Shown piece by piece: positions 6,604-13,059 of a stretch of DNA of 27,901 nt (its first letter is position 1; every line of letters begins with the position of its first letter). Location of the stretch: positions 1 to 27,901 of the IMG/VR virus record IMGVR_UViG_3300023301_000071; one strand, given 5' to 3'. The notes under the pieces were generated by a model. The model saw only the letters and a list, made by a program, of their open reading frames with translations, did no database searches and was not told the DNA's origin. The DNA comes from a virus. The position numbers and the translations under genes are program-made.

Positions 6604-6625
6604 GCAGTAAAATATGCAGTATAAT
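6604..6625 (+). promoter_or_regulatory. repeated phage promoter, copy 2
   Basis: TATAAT at 6620-6625 is preceded by AAAATATGCAG, nearly identical to the blocks at 2426 and 12093. It sits in the 83-base gap after the ligase gene and drives the operon starting at 6670. Confidence 0.65.
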
Positions 6626-6632
6626 TAACGTA

Positions 6633-6652
6633 GCAGCAAAATTACTTGCTGC
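6633..6652 (+). promoter_or_regulatory. 5' leader hairpin, copy 2
   Basis: GCAGCAA pairs with TTGCTGC (7 bp) around the loop AATTAC, the same loop as copy 1. The terminal G-C pair replaces the A-T pair of copy 3, another compensatory change. Confidence 0.65.
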
Positions 6653-6669
6653 CTAATTTGAAAGAACCT

Positions 6670-6831
6670 ATGTTAGTAACTTTTACCAAAGAAGAAGTGC
6701 TTAAAATTGTGCTTGATTTTGCCCAAGCAGAGCTTGACCTTCAGCTTAACAAAGCTGAAGTAGACGGGTACTCTAGTTTTACGTCAGTTACGCTCAGCTA
6801 CGTGGCTGAAGATACCGAAAGCACAGAATGA
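6670..6831 (+). CDS. small acidic phage protein, function unknown (53 aa)
   Basis: ATG 6670 is preceded by GAAAGAAC (6660-6667), the shared start context; the in-frame ATG at 6646 lies inside the leader hairpin and is rejected. The protein is a helix (EEVLKIVLDFAQAELDLQL) followed by a short sheet-like stretch and an acidic tail. It is the first gene of the second operon, and its stop overlaps the next start (ATGA at 6828). Confidence 0.65.
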   Translation: MLVTFTKEEVLKIVLDFAQAELDLQLNKAEVDGYSSFTSVTLSYVAEDTESTE

Positions 6832-7217
6832 CATTGCAGACACTTACGCTAGGCCAAGCTATTGACAGCTTGTACGAAGCCCGCGCAGCAAGGCTTGTGA
6901 AAGCCAAAGAAGTCAAAGACTTGCAAGTACTCGAAGCACAAGCCAAAGTAGTTGTGCTCACGATGCTCAAAGAAACAGGCCTTGCAAAAGCGTCCGGGAT
7001 GCTTGCTACTGCAGGCATCACAACAGACGACATCCCCTTCATCAAAGACTGGGATGCGGTTCATGAGTACATCAAAATCAATGACAGGTTCGACTTGCTC
7101 CAACGCCGTATTGGCGTAGTTGCGTGGCGTGACCTGTACAAAGACGGCATCCTCGTGCCGGGAACTGAGGCTGCGGTCGATACAGACCTTTCACTAACCA
7201 AGTCAACAAGGAACTAA
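6828..7217 (+). CDS. conserved-looking phage protein, function unknown (129 aa)
   Basis: The start overlaps the previous stop (ATGA). The first 60 residues are helical and basic (YEARAARLVKAKEVKDLQVLE). The centre reads IPFIKDWDAVHEYIK, and the end has RRIGVVAWRDLYKDG, followed by GILVPGTE and LTKSTRN. I have the impression of a widespread phage family found next to single-strand-binding or polymerase genes, but cannot name it. Its place directly before the Cys-rich 233-aa protein and the DNA polymerase suggests a replication accessory role, which is inference. Confidence 0.7.
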   Translation: MTLQTLTLGQAIDSLYEARAARLVKAKEVKDLQVLEAQAKVVVLTMLKETGLAKASGMLATAGITTDDIPFIKDWDAVHEYIKINDRFDLLQRRIGVVAWRDLYKDGILVPGTEAAVDTDLSLTKSTRN

Positions 7218-7218
7218 T

Positions 7219-7920
7219 ATGACTAAGACCAAAGAACCTGTAGCTACGCCTCAAGAGCCTACAACTGCGATTATGTCAATCCAAGAGCAAATTGCTCAAC
7301 AGCTTGCTCGCCAAAACGAAACTGCTGCGGGCCTCCGGTCTAATGGCAGCTACATCGGTTTCAAAAACGCGCAGCTCAAAGTGGACGGCATCACCATCCC
7401 AGCTAATACACTTGATGTGCGGGTGCTTGCGGTTTTGAGTGAGCGGGCATGGTACTCAAAAGACTTTGATGCAGATGCGGTACAAGTACCGGACTGCTAC
7501 GCACTTGATGCCACTGTACCGCATCTGGCGTCGTCAAACCCGCAAGCAGATAACTGCGGTGACTGCCCCCATAATAAGTGGGGCTCTGCAACACGTGGTA
7601 AAGGCAAAGCTTGCCGTGAAGCTGCTCGTGTGATTGTCATCCCCGCAAACGTGCCGCTTGCATCTGCTCAAATGTACACAGCCAAAGTGCCTGTAACTTC
7701 GTTGTCTACTGTCACAAGCTTCACAAGCCGCTGTGGGCAAGCAGGCAAGCTGATGGGGGAGTTTGTGACTAAGCTAAGCGTTGTGGAAGACAAAAAGACC
7801 TTTTTCAAGGTGCATTTGACGCCCGTTGAGGTTACGCCTGAAATGGATATGCCCGCACTACTCAAAGCGCAGAACGCCGCCTATGATCTTGCCATGACGC
7901 CGTATCCCACCATCGAGTAA
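7219..7920 (+). CDS. Cys-cluster phage protein, possible replication/ssDNA-binding factor
   Basis: A 233-residue protein starting one base after the previous stop, with AAGGA upstream. The N-terminal 40 residues are polar and Gln-rich. Mid-protein, a cluster reads CGDCPHNKWGS, then GKGKACRE, and with an earlier Cys (VPDCYAL) it could bind zinc. The second half is sheet-rich (MYTAKVPVTSLSTVTSF), compatible with an OB-like fold. Proteins with a C-x-x-C, N-x-W-G-S and G-K-G-K-A-C arrangement occur in phage replication modules and are normally left uncharacterised. A single-strand-binding role is suggested only by position before the polymerase and by the fold impression. Confidence 0.72.
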   Translation: MTKTKEPVATPQEPTTAIMSIQEQIAQQLARQNETAAGLRSNGSYIGFKNAQLKVDGITIPANTLDVRVLAVLSERAWYSKDFDADAVQVPDCYALDATVPHLASSNPQADNCGDCPHNKWGSATRGKGKACREAARVIVIPANVPLASAQMYTAKVPVTSLSTVTSFTSRCGQAGKLMGEFVTKLSVVEDKKTFFKVHLTPVEVTPEMDMPALLKAQNAAYDLAMTPYPTIE

Positions 7921-7965
7921 ATGAGTCTCCCTTCCCGGCCTACTTTGCAGTTGCCGCCGGGCTTA

Positions 7966-7996
7966 GCCCTACGCCTAAAAACGTAGGGCCTTTTTC
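7966..7996 (+). terminator. intrinsic terminator-like hairpin (CCTAAAAA loop) ahead of DNA polymerase
   Basis: GCCCTACG (7966-7973) pairs with CGTAGGGC (7982-7989) around CCTAAAAA, followed by CTTTTTC. A weaker hairpin (CCCGGC 7934-7939 with GCCGGG 7956-7961) lies just upstream. The terminator ends only 12 bases before the polymerase start, so read-through would set polymerase levels. Confidence 0.72.
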
Positions 7997-8008
7997 TTGA
8001 AAGAACTT

Positions 8009-9802
8009 ATGTTAGTAGCTATTGACTTTGAGTCCCACGGGATTGAAGACCGGCCGAAGTACCCCCCAGTTCCAGTTGGGGTGGCGATTTACAAAGAAGG
8101 CGGCGAGCCTACGTATTATGCATGGGGGCACCCTACTGAGAATAACTGCACGCAAGCTACTGCGGTTAAAACACTCAAACAAGCAATCGACGACCCCGAC
8201 AACGAACTAATCTTTCACAATGCCCCGTTTGACTGTGCAATTCTAGAAGAGCGCCTCGGCATCGCGGTGCCTTGGGATCGTGTGCACGATACTATGGTTC
8301 TTGCTTTTTTGCAAGACCCGTTTGGCGAGCTAGCCCTAAAGCCGCTTGCAGCACAATGGCTTCAAATGCCACCAGCTGAGCGCGATGCAGTCAAAGAATG
8401 GCTTATTAAGCATGGTGCTTGCCGGGACACAAAAGGCTGGGGCGCGTATATCTGCATGGCCCCGGGTGCGCTTGTGGGTGCGTACGCAATAGGTGACGTG
8501 GTTCGCACCTTGCAGCTGTTTAAGCTGCTTCATGAGTATGCTACCACCACCGGCATGCTACCTGCGTATCGGCGTGAGATTGCGCTTATGCCCCATGTGC
8601 TTAAAATGGAGCAGCGTGGGCTGCGACTTGATGGCGAGCTGCTAACTAAAGACGTGGACTACTACTTCACAGCGCTTGATGAGCTCGACCAGTCCATTTG
8701 CGAGCTGCTCGGCGCGCAAGTTGATGTAGATAGCAGCGCGCAGCTCGCAGATGCGATCGAAGCGGCTGGAATGTCAAAAGGATTCGCTACAACCCCAACA
8801 GGTTTGCGCAGCACAGCCAAGGATTCTTTGATTGGTGCCATCAATAACCCAACGCTGCTAGGCCATTTACTTGTGCGGGGCTCTGTTGCCACTTGTCTTC
8901 GCACGTTTATGACTTCGTGGCTTGCACAGTACAACGAGCACGGCCGGTTGTTTGTTAAGTGGAATCTTGTGCGCAATTATAGCGACACGGGTGCGCGTAC
9001 TGGGCGAATCAGCAGCTCGCCCAATCTCCAAAACATACCTGTTGAGTGGGAGGGACTACGCGCACAGCTTGACAAAATTGGCTACGTGCTGCCGTTCCCG
9101 TTGCCACAAGTTCGCAAGTACATCATCCCCGATACCGGGAAAGTGTTTCTTGACCGAGACTACTCGGCACAAGAACTCCGGCTGCTTACTCACTTTGCCC
9201 CCGGCAAGTTATTGAAAGAGCTCGAAGCAGACCCTACCGCAGACATTCATCAAATTGCAGCCAAGATTGCGGGGATCAGCCGTAAAGAAGCCAAGACCCT
9301 TGCGTTTGCTGTTTTGTATGGCGCCGGCGGGGGCAAAATTGCTGAGTCGCTCCACATGACCGTACAAGAGGCAACGCGTGTAAAAGAGCAGTATCTCAAG
9401 GCGCTCCCTGAAATTAAGCTGCTTACCAAGTCTGTGCAAGATGCGGGCAAAAATCGTAGCTTTATTACTACGCTTGGCGGCCGTCAGTACTACGCACAAA
9501 AACCTGCAGTGGTAAAAGGCATGTGGAAAAGTTTTGAATACAAACTTACCAATTACTTGATCCAAGGTTCCGCAGCAGATGCCACAAAGCAAGCTATGCT
9601 GGCCTACTGCCAAAAAACGAAGCATGGGCAATTGGTACTCACAGTTCATGACGAGCTGGTTATTCAGGTCGATACGGAGCATGCCGAAACAGAAGCAGCC
9701 CTGCTTGAAGCATGTATGAATGGCAGCTTCCAAGATGTTCTCAAGTACAAAGTTATTTCAACCGGCTCGCAGGGGCTTAATTTTAGTGAGGCTAGTAAAT
9801 GA
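8009..9802 (+). CDS. family A DNA polymerase with 3'-5' exonuclease domain
   Basis: The replicative polymerase of the phage, 597 residues. ATG 8009 is chosen over TTG 7997 because the bases between them are the shared GAAAGAAC start context (7999-8006). The exonuclease domain shows IDFESH (5-10), HNAPFD (70-75) and YAIGD (159-163). The polymerase domain shows TGRISSSPNLQNIP (331-344), motif A DRDYSAQELR (382-391), motif B from Arg425 and Lys429 to Tyr437-Gly438, and motif C HDE (547-549). Both active sites appear complete. It has no 5'-nuclease domain, as in T7-type polymerases. Its stop overlaps the start of the nuclease gene (ATGA at 9799). Confidence 0.95.
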   Translation: MLVAIDFESHGIEDRPKYPPVPVGVAIYKEGGEPTYYAWGHPTENNCTQATAVKTLKQAIDDPDNELIFHNAPFDCAILEERLGIAVPWDRVHDTMVLAFLQDPFGELALKPLAAQWLQMPPAERDAVKEWLIKHGACRDTKGWGAYICMAPGALVGAYAIGDVVRTLQLFKLLHEYATTTGMLPAYRREIALMPHVLKMEQRGLRLDGELLTKDVDYYFTALDELDQSICELLGAQVDVDSSAQLADAIEAAGMSKGFATTPTGLRSTAKDSLIGAINNPTLLGHLLVRGSVATCLRTFMTSWLAQYNEHGRLFVKWNLVRNYSDTGARTGRISSSPNLQNIPVEWEGLRAQLDKIGYVLPFPLPQVRKYIIPDTGKVFLDRDYSAQELRLLTHFAPGKLLKELEADPTADIHQIAAKIAGISRKEAKTLAFAVLYGAGGGKIAESLHMTVQEATRVKEQYLKALPEIKLLTKSVQDAGKNRSFITTLGGRQYYAQKPAVVKGMWKSFEYKLTNYLIQGSAADATKQAMLAYCQKTKHGQLVLTVHDELVIQVDTEHAETEAALLEACMNGSFQDVLKYKVISTGSQGLNFSEASK

Positions 9803-10464
9803 CAGCACCGGCTACATTCAAAGACCCGTGGGGGTACAGCAAGCTTGAGACACTGGAAAAGTGTCCTCAAAAGTTCAAGTATCAGTTTATCGAGAAGTTA
9901 CCGCAGCCCGGCTCACAGGCTATGGAACGAGGTTCACGGATGCACGAATCCATCGAGTCGTACCTCAACGGCTGGGTAAAAGAGCTGATTCCAGAGTGCC
10001 AGAGCTTCCAGCAAGCTATTGATAGCTTAAAGGGCGAAAAGTTTGTTGCAGAGCAAGCTATTGGCCTTGACAAAAACTGGGCGAAGCTTCCTGATTGGTT
10101 TCATAAGGATACATGGATTCGTGCCAAAGCTGATGCCATGTATATCCATGGCGACGTGCTTGTGGTCGTAGACTTTAAGTCTGGAAAGTATCGTATCCCA
10201 TCAACGGACCAAGTTGAGCTGTACGCAATTGTAGGCGGGGCGATATATCCGGAAGTCAAGCAGGTGACTGCTGAGTACTGGTACCTAGACACTGGTGAAG
10301 TTTACTCAAAGGACTACACCCAAGCAGAGCTTTTTGAGCTTCGCAAAAAGTTCGAGAAGCGTGTAGTTCCGATGTACACCAACACAAATTGGGCGCCGGA
10401 GCCGTCTATGGAATGCAGGTGGTGCCCGTATTCCAAGACCAAAGGCGGGAAGTGTCAGTACTAG
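9799..10464 (+). CDS. PD-(D/E)XK nuclease, RecB/Cas4-like, four-Cys pattern
   Basis: A 221-residue exonuclease-like protein. The core shows Cys22 in EKCPQKFKY, His49, Asp112 in ADAMY, then Asp125 and Lys127 in VDFKSGK, and Gln138 and Tyr142, the order of the PDDEXK_1 family. The C-terminus has Cys206, Cys209 and Cys219 (ECRWCPYSK...GKCQY). One early Cys plus three late Cys is the layout that holds an iron-sulfur cluster in Cas4 and AddB. It overlaps the polymerase stop (ATGA) and the VRR-NUC start by 13 bases. A role in DNA end processing or recombination is likely; the cluster is a prediction. Confidence 0.88.
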   Translation: MTAPATFKDPWGYSKLETLEKCPQKFKYQFIEKLPQPGSQAMERGSRMHESIESYLNGWVKELIPECQSFQQAIDSLKGEKFVAEQAIGLDKNWAKLPDWFHKDTWIRAKADAMYIHGDVLVVVDFKSGKYRIPSTDQVELYAIVGGAIYPEVKQVTAEYWYLDTGEVYSKDYTQAELFELRKKFEKRVVPMYTNTNWAPEPSMECRWCPYSKTKGGKCQY

Positions 10465-10766
10465 AATCTGCGATCGAGCAAGCCTGCCGGGTTGAAGCTT
10501 CCGCGCAGGCTTGCGTTTTGCTCAAAATACAAGGGACTAAAGGCTGGCCCGATCGGATTCTGCTAGCCCCAAATGGGCAGCTTACGTTCATAGAGTTTAA
10601 GCGGCCCCGGGAAGCTTTACGGCCCCTACAGGAACATATACAATGTCTACTAACCCAAATGAACTTTCAAGCACTCCGGATCGACTCAGTCCAAGCGTTC
10701 AAGCAATGCTTGCAGGCTTTGAAAGTCCAACCTGGAAACCGCACGGGTACCAAGAGCGCGGAATAG
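10452..10766 (+). CDS. VRR-NUC domain nuclease
   Basis: A 104-residue protein of the VRR-NUC (PF08774) family of small phage nucleases. GTG 10452 is chosen: it follows a purine-rich AAAGGCGGG stretch and yields MSVLESAIEQAC, a typical opening with Glu5. An ATG further upstream (10389) would overlap the preceding gene by 76 bases. The core shows GWPD (31-34), IEFK (47-50) and LQEHIQCL (59-66), the metal-binding and backbone-cutting pattern of the family. Such genes commonly lie beside polymerase and SNF2 helicase genes in phages. It overlaps the helicase frame for 124 bases. Confidence 0.88.
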   Translation: MSVLESAIEQACRVEASAQACVLLKIQGTKGWPDRILLAPNGQLTFIEFKRPREALRPLQEHIQCLLTQMNFQALRIDSVQAFKQCLQALKVQPGNRTGTKSAE

Positions 10767-12091
10767 ACTGGCTTACACACAGGATTTCAGCCGCACTGTT
10801 TCTAGCGCCCGGCATGGGCAAAACAAGTATTGCGTTGGCCGCAATCAATGTCCTAAAAGCTGAGGGGCTTGCTAAGCGGATACTTATTCTCGCACCCCTA
10901 ACTGTCTGCATTACTACATGGGACACAGAGCCAAAGAAGTGGAAGCAGTTCCAAGAGCTAAAGATCGGGCTTGCGCATGGCCCTGACAAGGCGCGCATCT
11001 TGAACGACCCCTACTACGACATTGTGGTTATGAACTACGACGGAATTAGCTGGGCTGTACCATTGCTAGCTGCGGGCCACAAGTTTGACGTGCTAATTTG
11101 CGACGAGCTTACTAAGCTCAAGCATGCAAGCTCAAAGCGTTTCAAAACAATCAAGCCGCTACTCCCAACGTTCAAGTTCAAGTGGGGCTTAACGGCTAGC
11201 CCTGCAGCCAATGGGCTTATAGACTTATTTGGGCAGGTCTTTGCCCTTGACTGTGGTGCACGGCTGGGGCGGTATATTACTCATTTTCGTGCAAAGTATT
11301 TCCACCAAGAACCTTGGGACGCATACCGGCATTTTATCACCCCCGAAAAATCGCTTGAGCTAACAGACAAGCTTGCAGACTTGGCCATGTACATGGACCC
11401 TAAAGATCATCTCGTGCTCCCCGGCTTGTTTGATGTCATTCGCCCCGTGAAGCTTAAAGACTTGGCACAATACAAGTTTTTGCAAGATGAGTACATTCTT
11501 AAGCTGCAAGACACCACAATCACAGCAGCTAATGCAGGAGTGCTTACTAGTAAGCTTAGACAGTTTACTGGTGGGGCAATATACACAGAAGGCCGCGACT
11601 GGCAGGAGCTGCACAATGATAAAATTGAAGAGCTGCAAGAGCTAGTAGCAGAGCTGAACGGTGAGCCCTTGATTGTAGCTTATGAGTTTAATCATGAGTG
11701 CGAGCGCTTGCTCAAAGCTTTTCCAGAAGCTAGGGCAATTCGTGGGGGCCTTAGCACCAAAGAAACACAAGACATCGTGGCCGCTTGGAATGCGGGCAGC
11801 GTGCAAGTACTACTGATCCAGCCCCAAGCAGGTGCGCATGGCATTAACTTGCAAGCAGGCGGCTCGGCAATAGCTTGGTACAGCCTGACCTACAACCTCG
11901 ACAACTATATGCAGCTCATCGCGAGAATATACCGGCAGGGCCAGCCTAATATCGTTAGGAACTACCTACTTGTGGCGCAGGGCACAATAGACGAGGCGCT
12001 TGTTGAAGTTCTTGCAGACAAAACTGCCACGCAAGATGCTATGTTTTTGACCCTAAAAAATTACGCCTTATGCGGGAGAAATAAACTGTAA
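10643..12091 (+). CDS. SNF2-type superfamily 2 helicase/ATPase
   Basis: A 482-residue ATP-driven DNA translocase or helicase. The motifs run in order: KPHGYQERGIDWL (Q-like, 32-44), Walker A APGMGKT (55-61), LAPLTV (83-88), motif II DELT (154-157), motif III TASP (184-187), GAHGINL (397-403) and motif VI QLIARIYRQGQ (424-434). The start at 10643 has AGGAA eight bases upstream; ATG 10706 (Met22) is a possible later start and would reduce the overlap with the VRR-NUC gene. Phage SNF2 proteins of this type belong to the replication/recombination module. A repeated promoter begins just after its stop. Confidence 0.92.
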   Translation: MSTNPNELSSTPDRLSPSVQAMLAGFESPTWKPHGYQERGIDWLTHRISAALFLAPGMGKTSIALAAINVLKAEGLAKRILILAPLTVCITTWDTEPKKWKQFQELKIGLAHGPDKARILNDPYYDIVVMNYDGISWAVPLLAAGHKFDVLICDELTKLKHASSKRFKTIKPLLPTFKFKWGLTASPAANGLIDLFGQVFALDCGARLGRYITHFRAKYFHQEPWDAYRHFITPEKSLELTDKLADLAMYMDPKDHLVLPGLFDVIRPVKLKDLAQYKFLQDEYILKLQDTTITAANAGVLTSKLRQFTGGAIYTEGRDWQELHNDKIEELQELVAELNGEPLIVAYEFNHECERLLKAFPEARAIRGGLSTKETQDIVAAWNAGSVQVLLIQPQAGAHGINLQAGGSAIAWYSLTYNLDNYMQLIARIYRQGQPNIVRNYLLVAQGTIDEALVEVLADKTATQDAMFLTLKNYALCGRNKL

Positions 12092-12092
12092 A

Positions 12093-12114
12093 ACAGCAAA
12101 ATCTGCAGTATAAT
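12093..12114 (+). promoter_or_regulatory. repeated phage promoter, copy 3
   Basis: TATAAT at 12109-12114 follows AAAATCTGCAG, the same block as at 2426 and 6604. It starts right after the helicase stop and precedes the third leader hairpin. Confidence 0.65.
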
Positions 12115-12120
12115 TACTTA

Positions 12121-12140
12121 ACAGCAAACTTACTTGCTGT
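12121..12140 (+). promoter_or_regulatory. 5' leader hairpin, copy 3
   Basis: ACAGCAA pairs with TTGCTGT (7 bp) around the loop ACTTAC. The loop differs from the other copies by one base, and the stem differs only by compensated pairs. Confidence 0.65.
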
Positions 12141-12165
12141 GTTTAACCAAACTTTGAAAGACCCT

Positions 12166-12672
12166 ATGTCCAAACTCTCCATGTCTGCGATCATCCTTGC
12201 CTACAACGCCCTTGCTGTTGCGCAGGGCAAAGAAGAAGTTTCCAGCTTCAAAAACCTTCAAGCTGCGCGTGCAGCCCTTACAACCCTCGAAAGTAACACC
12301 ATGTCCGAAGAAAACCAAGCCCCGCATGATTCCATCGACGCACCACTGATTCCTGATTCTGAAAACACAAGTGGCCCCAAGTACAACACCACCGGCAAGC
12401 GCGGCCCAACTCAGGGTATCGGCGCCTTCTGCAAAAGTATGATTGCCGACGGCAAAACCAATACTGAAATCTTGGCAGAAGTTGCAACGCAGTTTCCTAC
12501 TGCCAAGACCACGGCCAACTGTGTCGCGTACTACCGCGCCAAAATGAAATTGGCAGCTGCGGCAGCGCCAGCTGAAGACGAAGCAGAAGCAGAAGCAGAA
12601 GCAGAAGCAGAAGCAGAAGCACAAGCACAAGCAGAAGCAGAAGACAGCGCACTAGCTACAGACGAAGCATAA
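12166..12672 (+). CDS. phage protein with (EA)n acidic tail, function unknown
   Basis: A 168-residue protein. ATG 12166 has GAAAGACC (12156-12163) upstream; the earlier in-frame ATG at 12139 sits in the leader hairpin and is rejected. The N-terminal 45 residues form one helical unit (AYNALAVAQGKEEV, then FKNLQAARAALTTLE). A polar linker leads to a second domain (about 92-133, GIGAFCKSMIADGKTNTEIL to ANCVAYYRAKMK) that looks like a small helix-turn-helix fold. The tail is a run of Glu-Ala dipeptides from a GAAGCA repeat. It is the only gene between promoter copy 3 and the terminator at 12691, so it is probably strongly expressed. Function unknown; the fold suggests DNA or RNA contact. Confidence 0.75.
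   Translation: MSKLSMSAIILAYNALAVAQGKEEVSSFKNLQAARAALTTLESNTMSEENQAPHDSIDAPLIPDSENTSGPKYNTTGKRGPTQGIGAFCKSMIADGKTNTEILAEVATQFPTAKTTANCVAYYRAKMKLAAAAAPAEDEAEAEAEAEAEAEAQAQAEAEDSALATDEA
12580..12642 (+). repeat. GAAGCA hexanucleotide repeat
   Basis: About ten GAAGCA-type units with a few CAAGCA variants encode Glu-Ala and Gln-Ala dipeptides. Such runs change length by slippage without breaking the frame. Confidence 0.9.
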
Positions 12673-12690
12673 GCGACTTGTGCAACACAA

Positions 12691-12718
12691 AAAAGAGGAG
12701 CTTAATTGCTCCTCTTTT
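12691..12718 (+). terminator. intrinsic terminator
   Basis: AAAAGAGGAGC pairs with GCTCCTCTTTT (11 bp) around the loop TTAATT, ending in a T run. It closes the single-gene unit at 12166-12672. The symmetric A and T flanks mean it could work in both directions. Confidence 0.85.
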
Positions 12719-12735
12719 ACTTTGGAGAATAAATA

Positions 12736-13059
12736 ATGGACAGAGCCAAATTTCTTAGCCTAATCGAACCTGCGATTAAGCTCATAGACCGCAAGGGTGA
12801 GGACTACAACAATGTAGTAGCGCTTGAGGAGTACTTCCCCTTCAAAGACCAAAGCTACCAGCAGATGCTGCACATGAAGGTGCTGCGTATGCGATCAGTC
12901 CTTGGCAAAAAAAGCGCACCCAATTTTGATTCGCTTGTTGATTCAGCCTATGACCTAATCAACTACACTGTTTTCTATCTTGACTACCTTGCAAAAGAGA
13001 AGCCTAGCGCAGAAACACAGCCAAACGGGCTAGGAACACCGTACCGGGGCAAGCCATGA
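12736..13059 (+). CDS. Nmad1/DUF1599-like protein (nucleotide modification associated)
   Basis: A 107-residue protein with GGAG at 12723-12726. The sequence runs LIDRKGEDYNN, then FPFKDQSYQQMLHMKVLRM, then FDSLVDSAYDLINYTVFYL, the conserved stations of the DUF1599 family (PF07659). That family has been named nucleotide modification associated domain 1 because of its company with base-modification genes. Its biochemical role is not established. Its stop overlaps the start of the thymidylate synthase homologue (ATGA at 13056), so the two are translationally coupled. Confidence 0.82.
   Translation: MDRAKFLSLIEPAIKLIDRKGEDYNNVVALEEYFPFKDQSYQQMLHMKVLRMRSVLGKKSAPNFDSLVDSAYDLINYTVFYLDYLAKEKPSAETQPNGLGTPYRGKP

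Noticed and set aside
7997-8008. TTG start for the DNA polymerase
   Set aside because: These bases are the shared GAAAGAAC start context, which precedes ATG at 8009 as in three other genes.
9209-9733. 174-residue - strand frame opposite the DNA polymerase
   Set aside because: It covers polymerase motifs A to C on the opposite strand; no ribosome site or domain.
12139-12165. Upstream ATG for the 12166 gene, and likewise ATG 6646 for the 6670 gene
   Set aside because: Both fall at or within the leader hairpins, and the later ATGs carry the GAAAGA context.
12130-12630. Phe/Cys-rich 166-residue - strand frame
   Set aside because: Its Cys-Phe repeats are only the antisense reading of the GAAGCA repeat; it is unrelated to the hexapeptide-repeat proteins.
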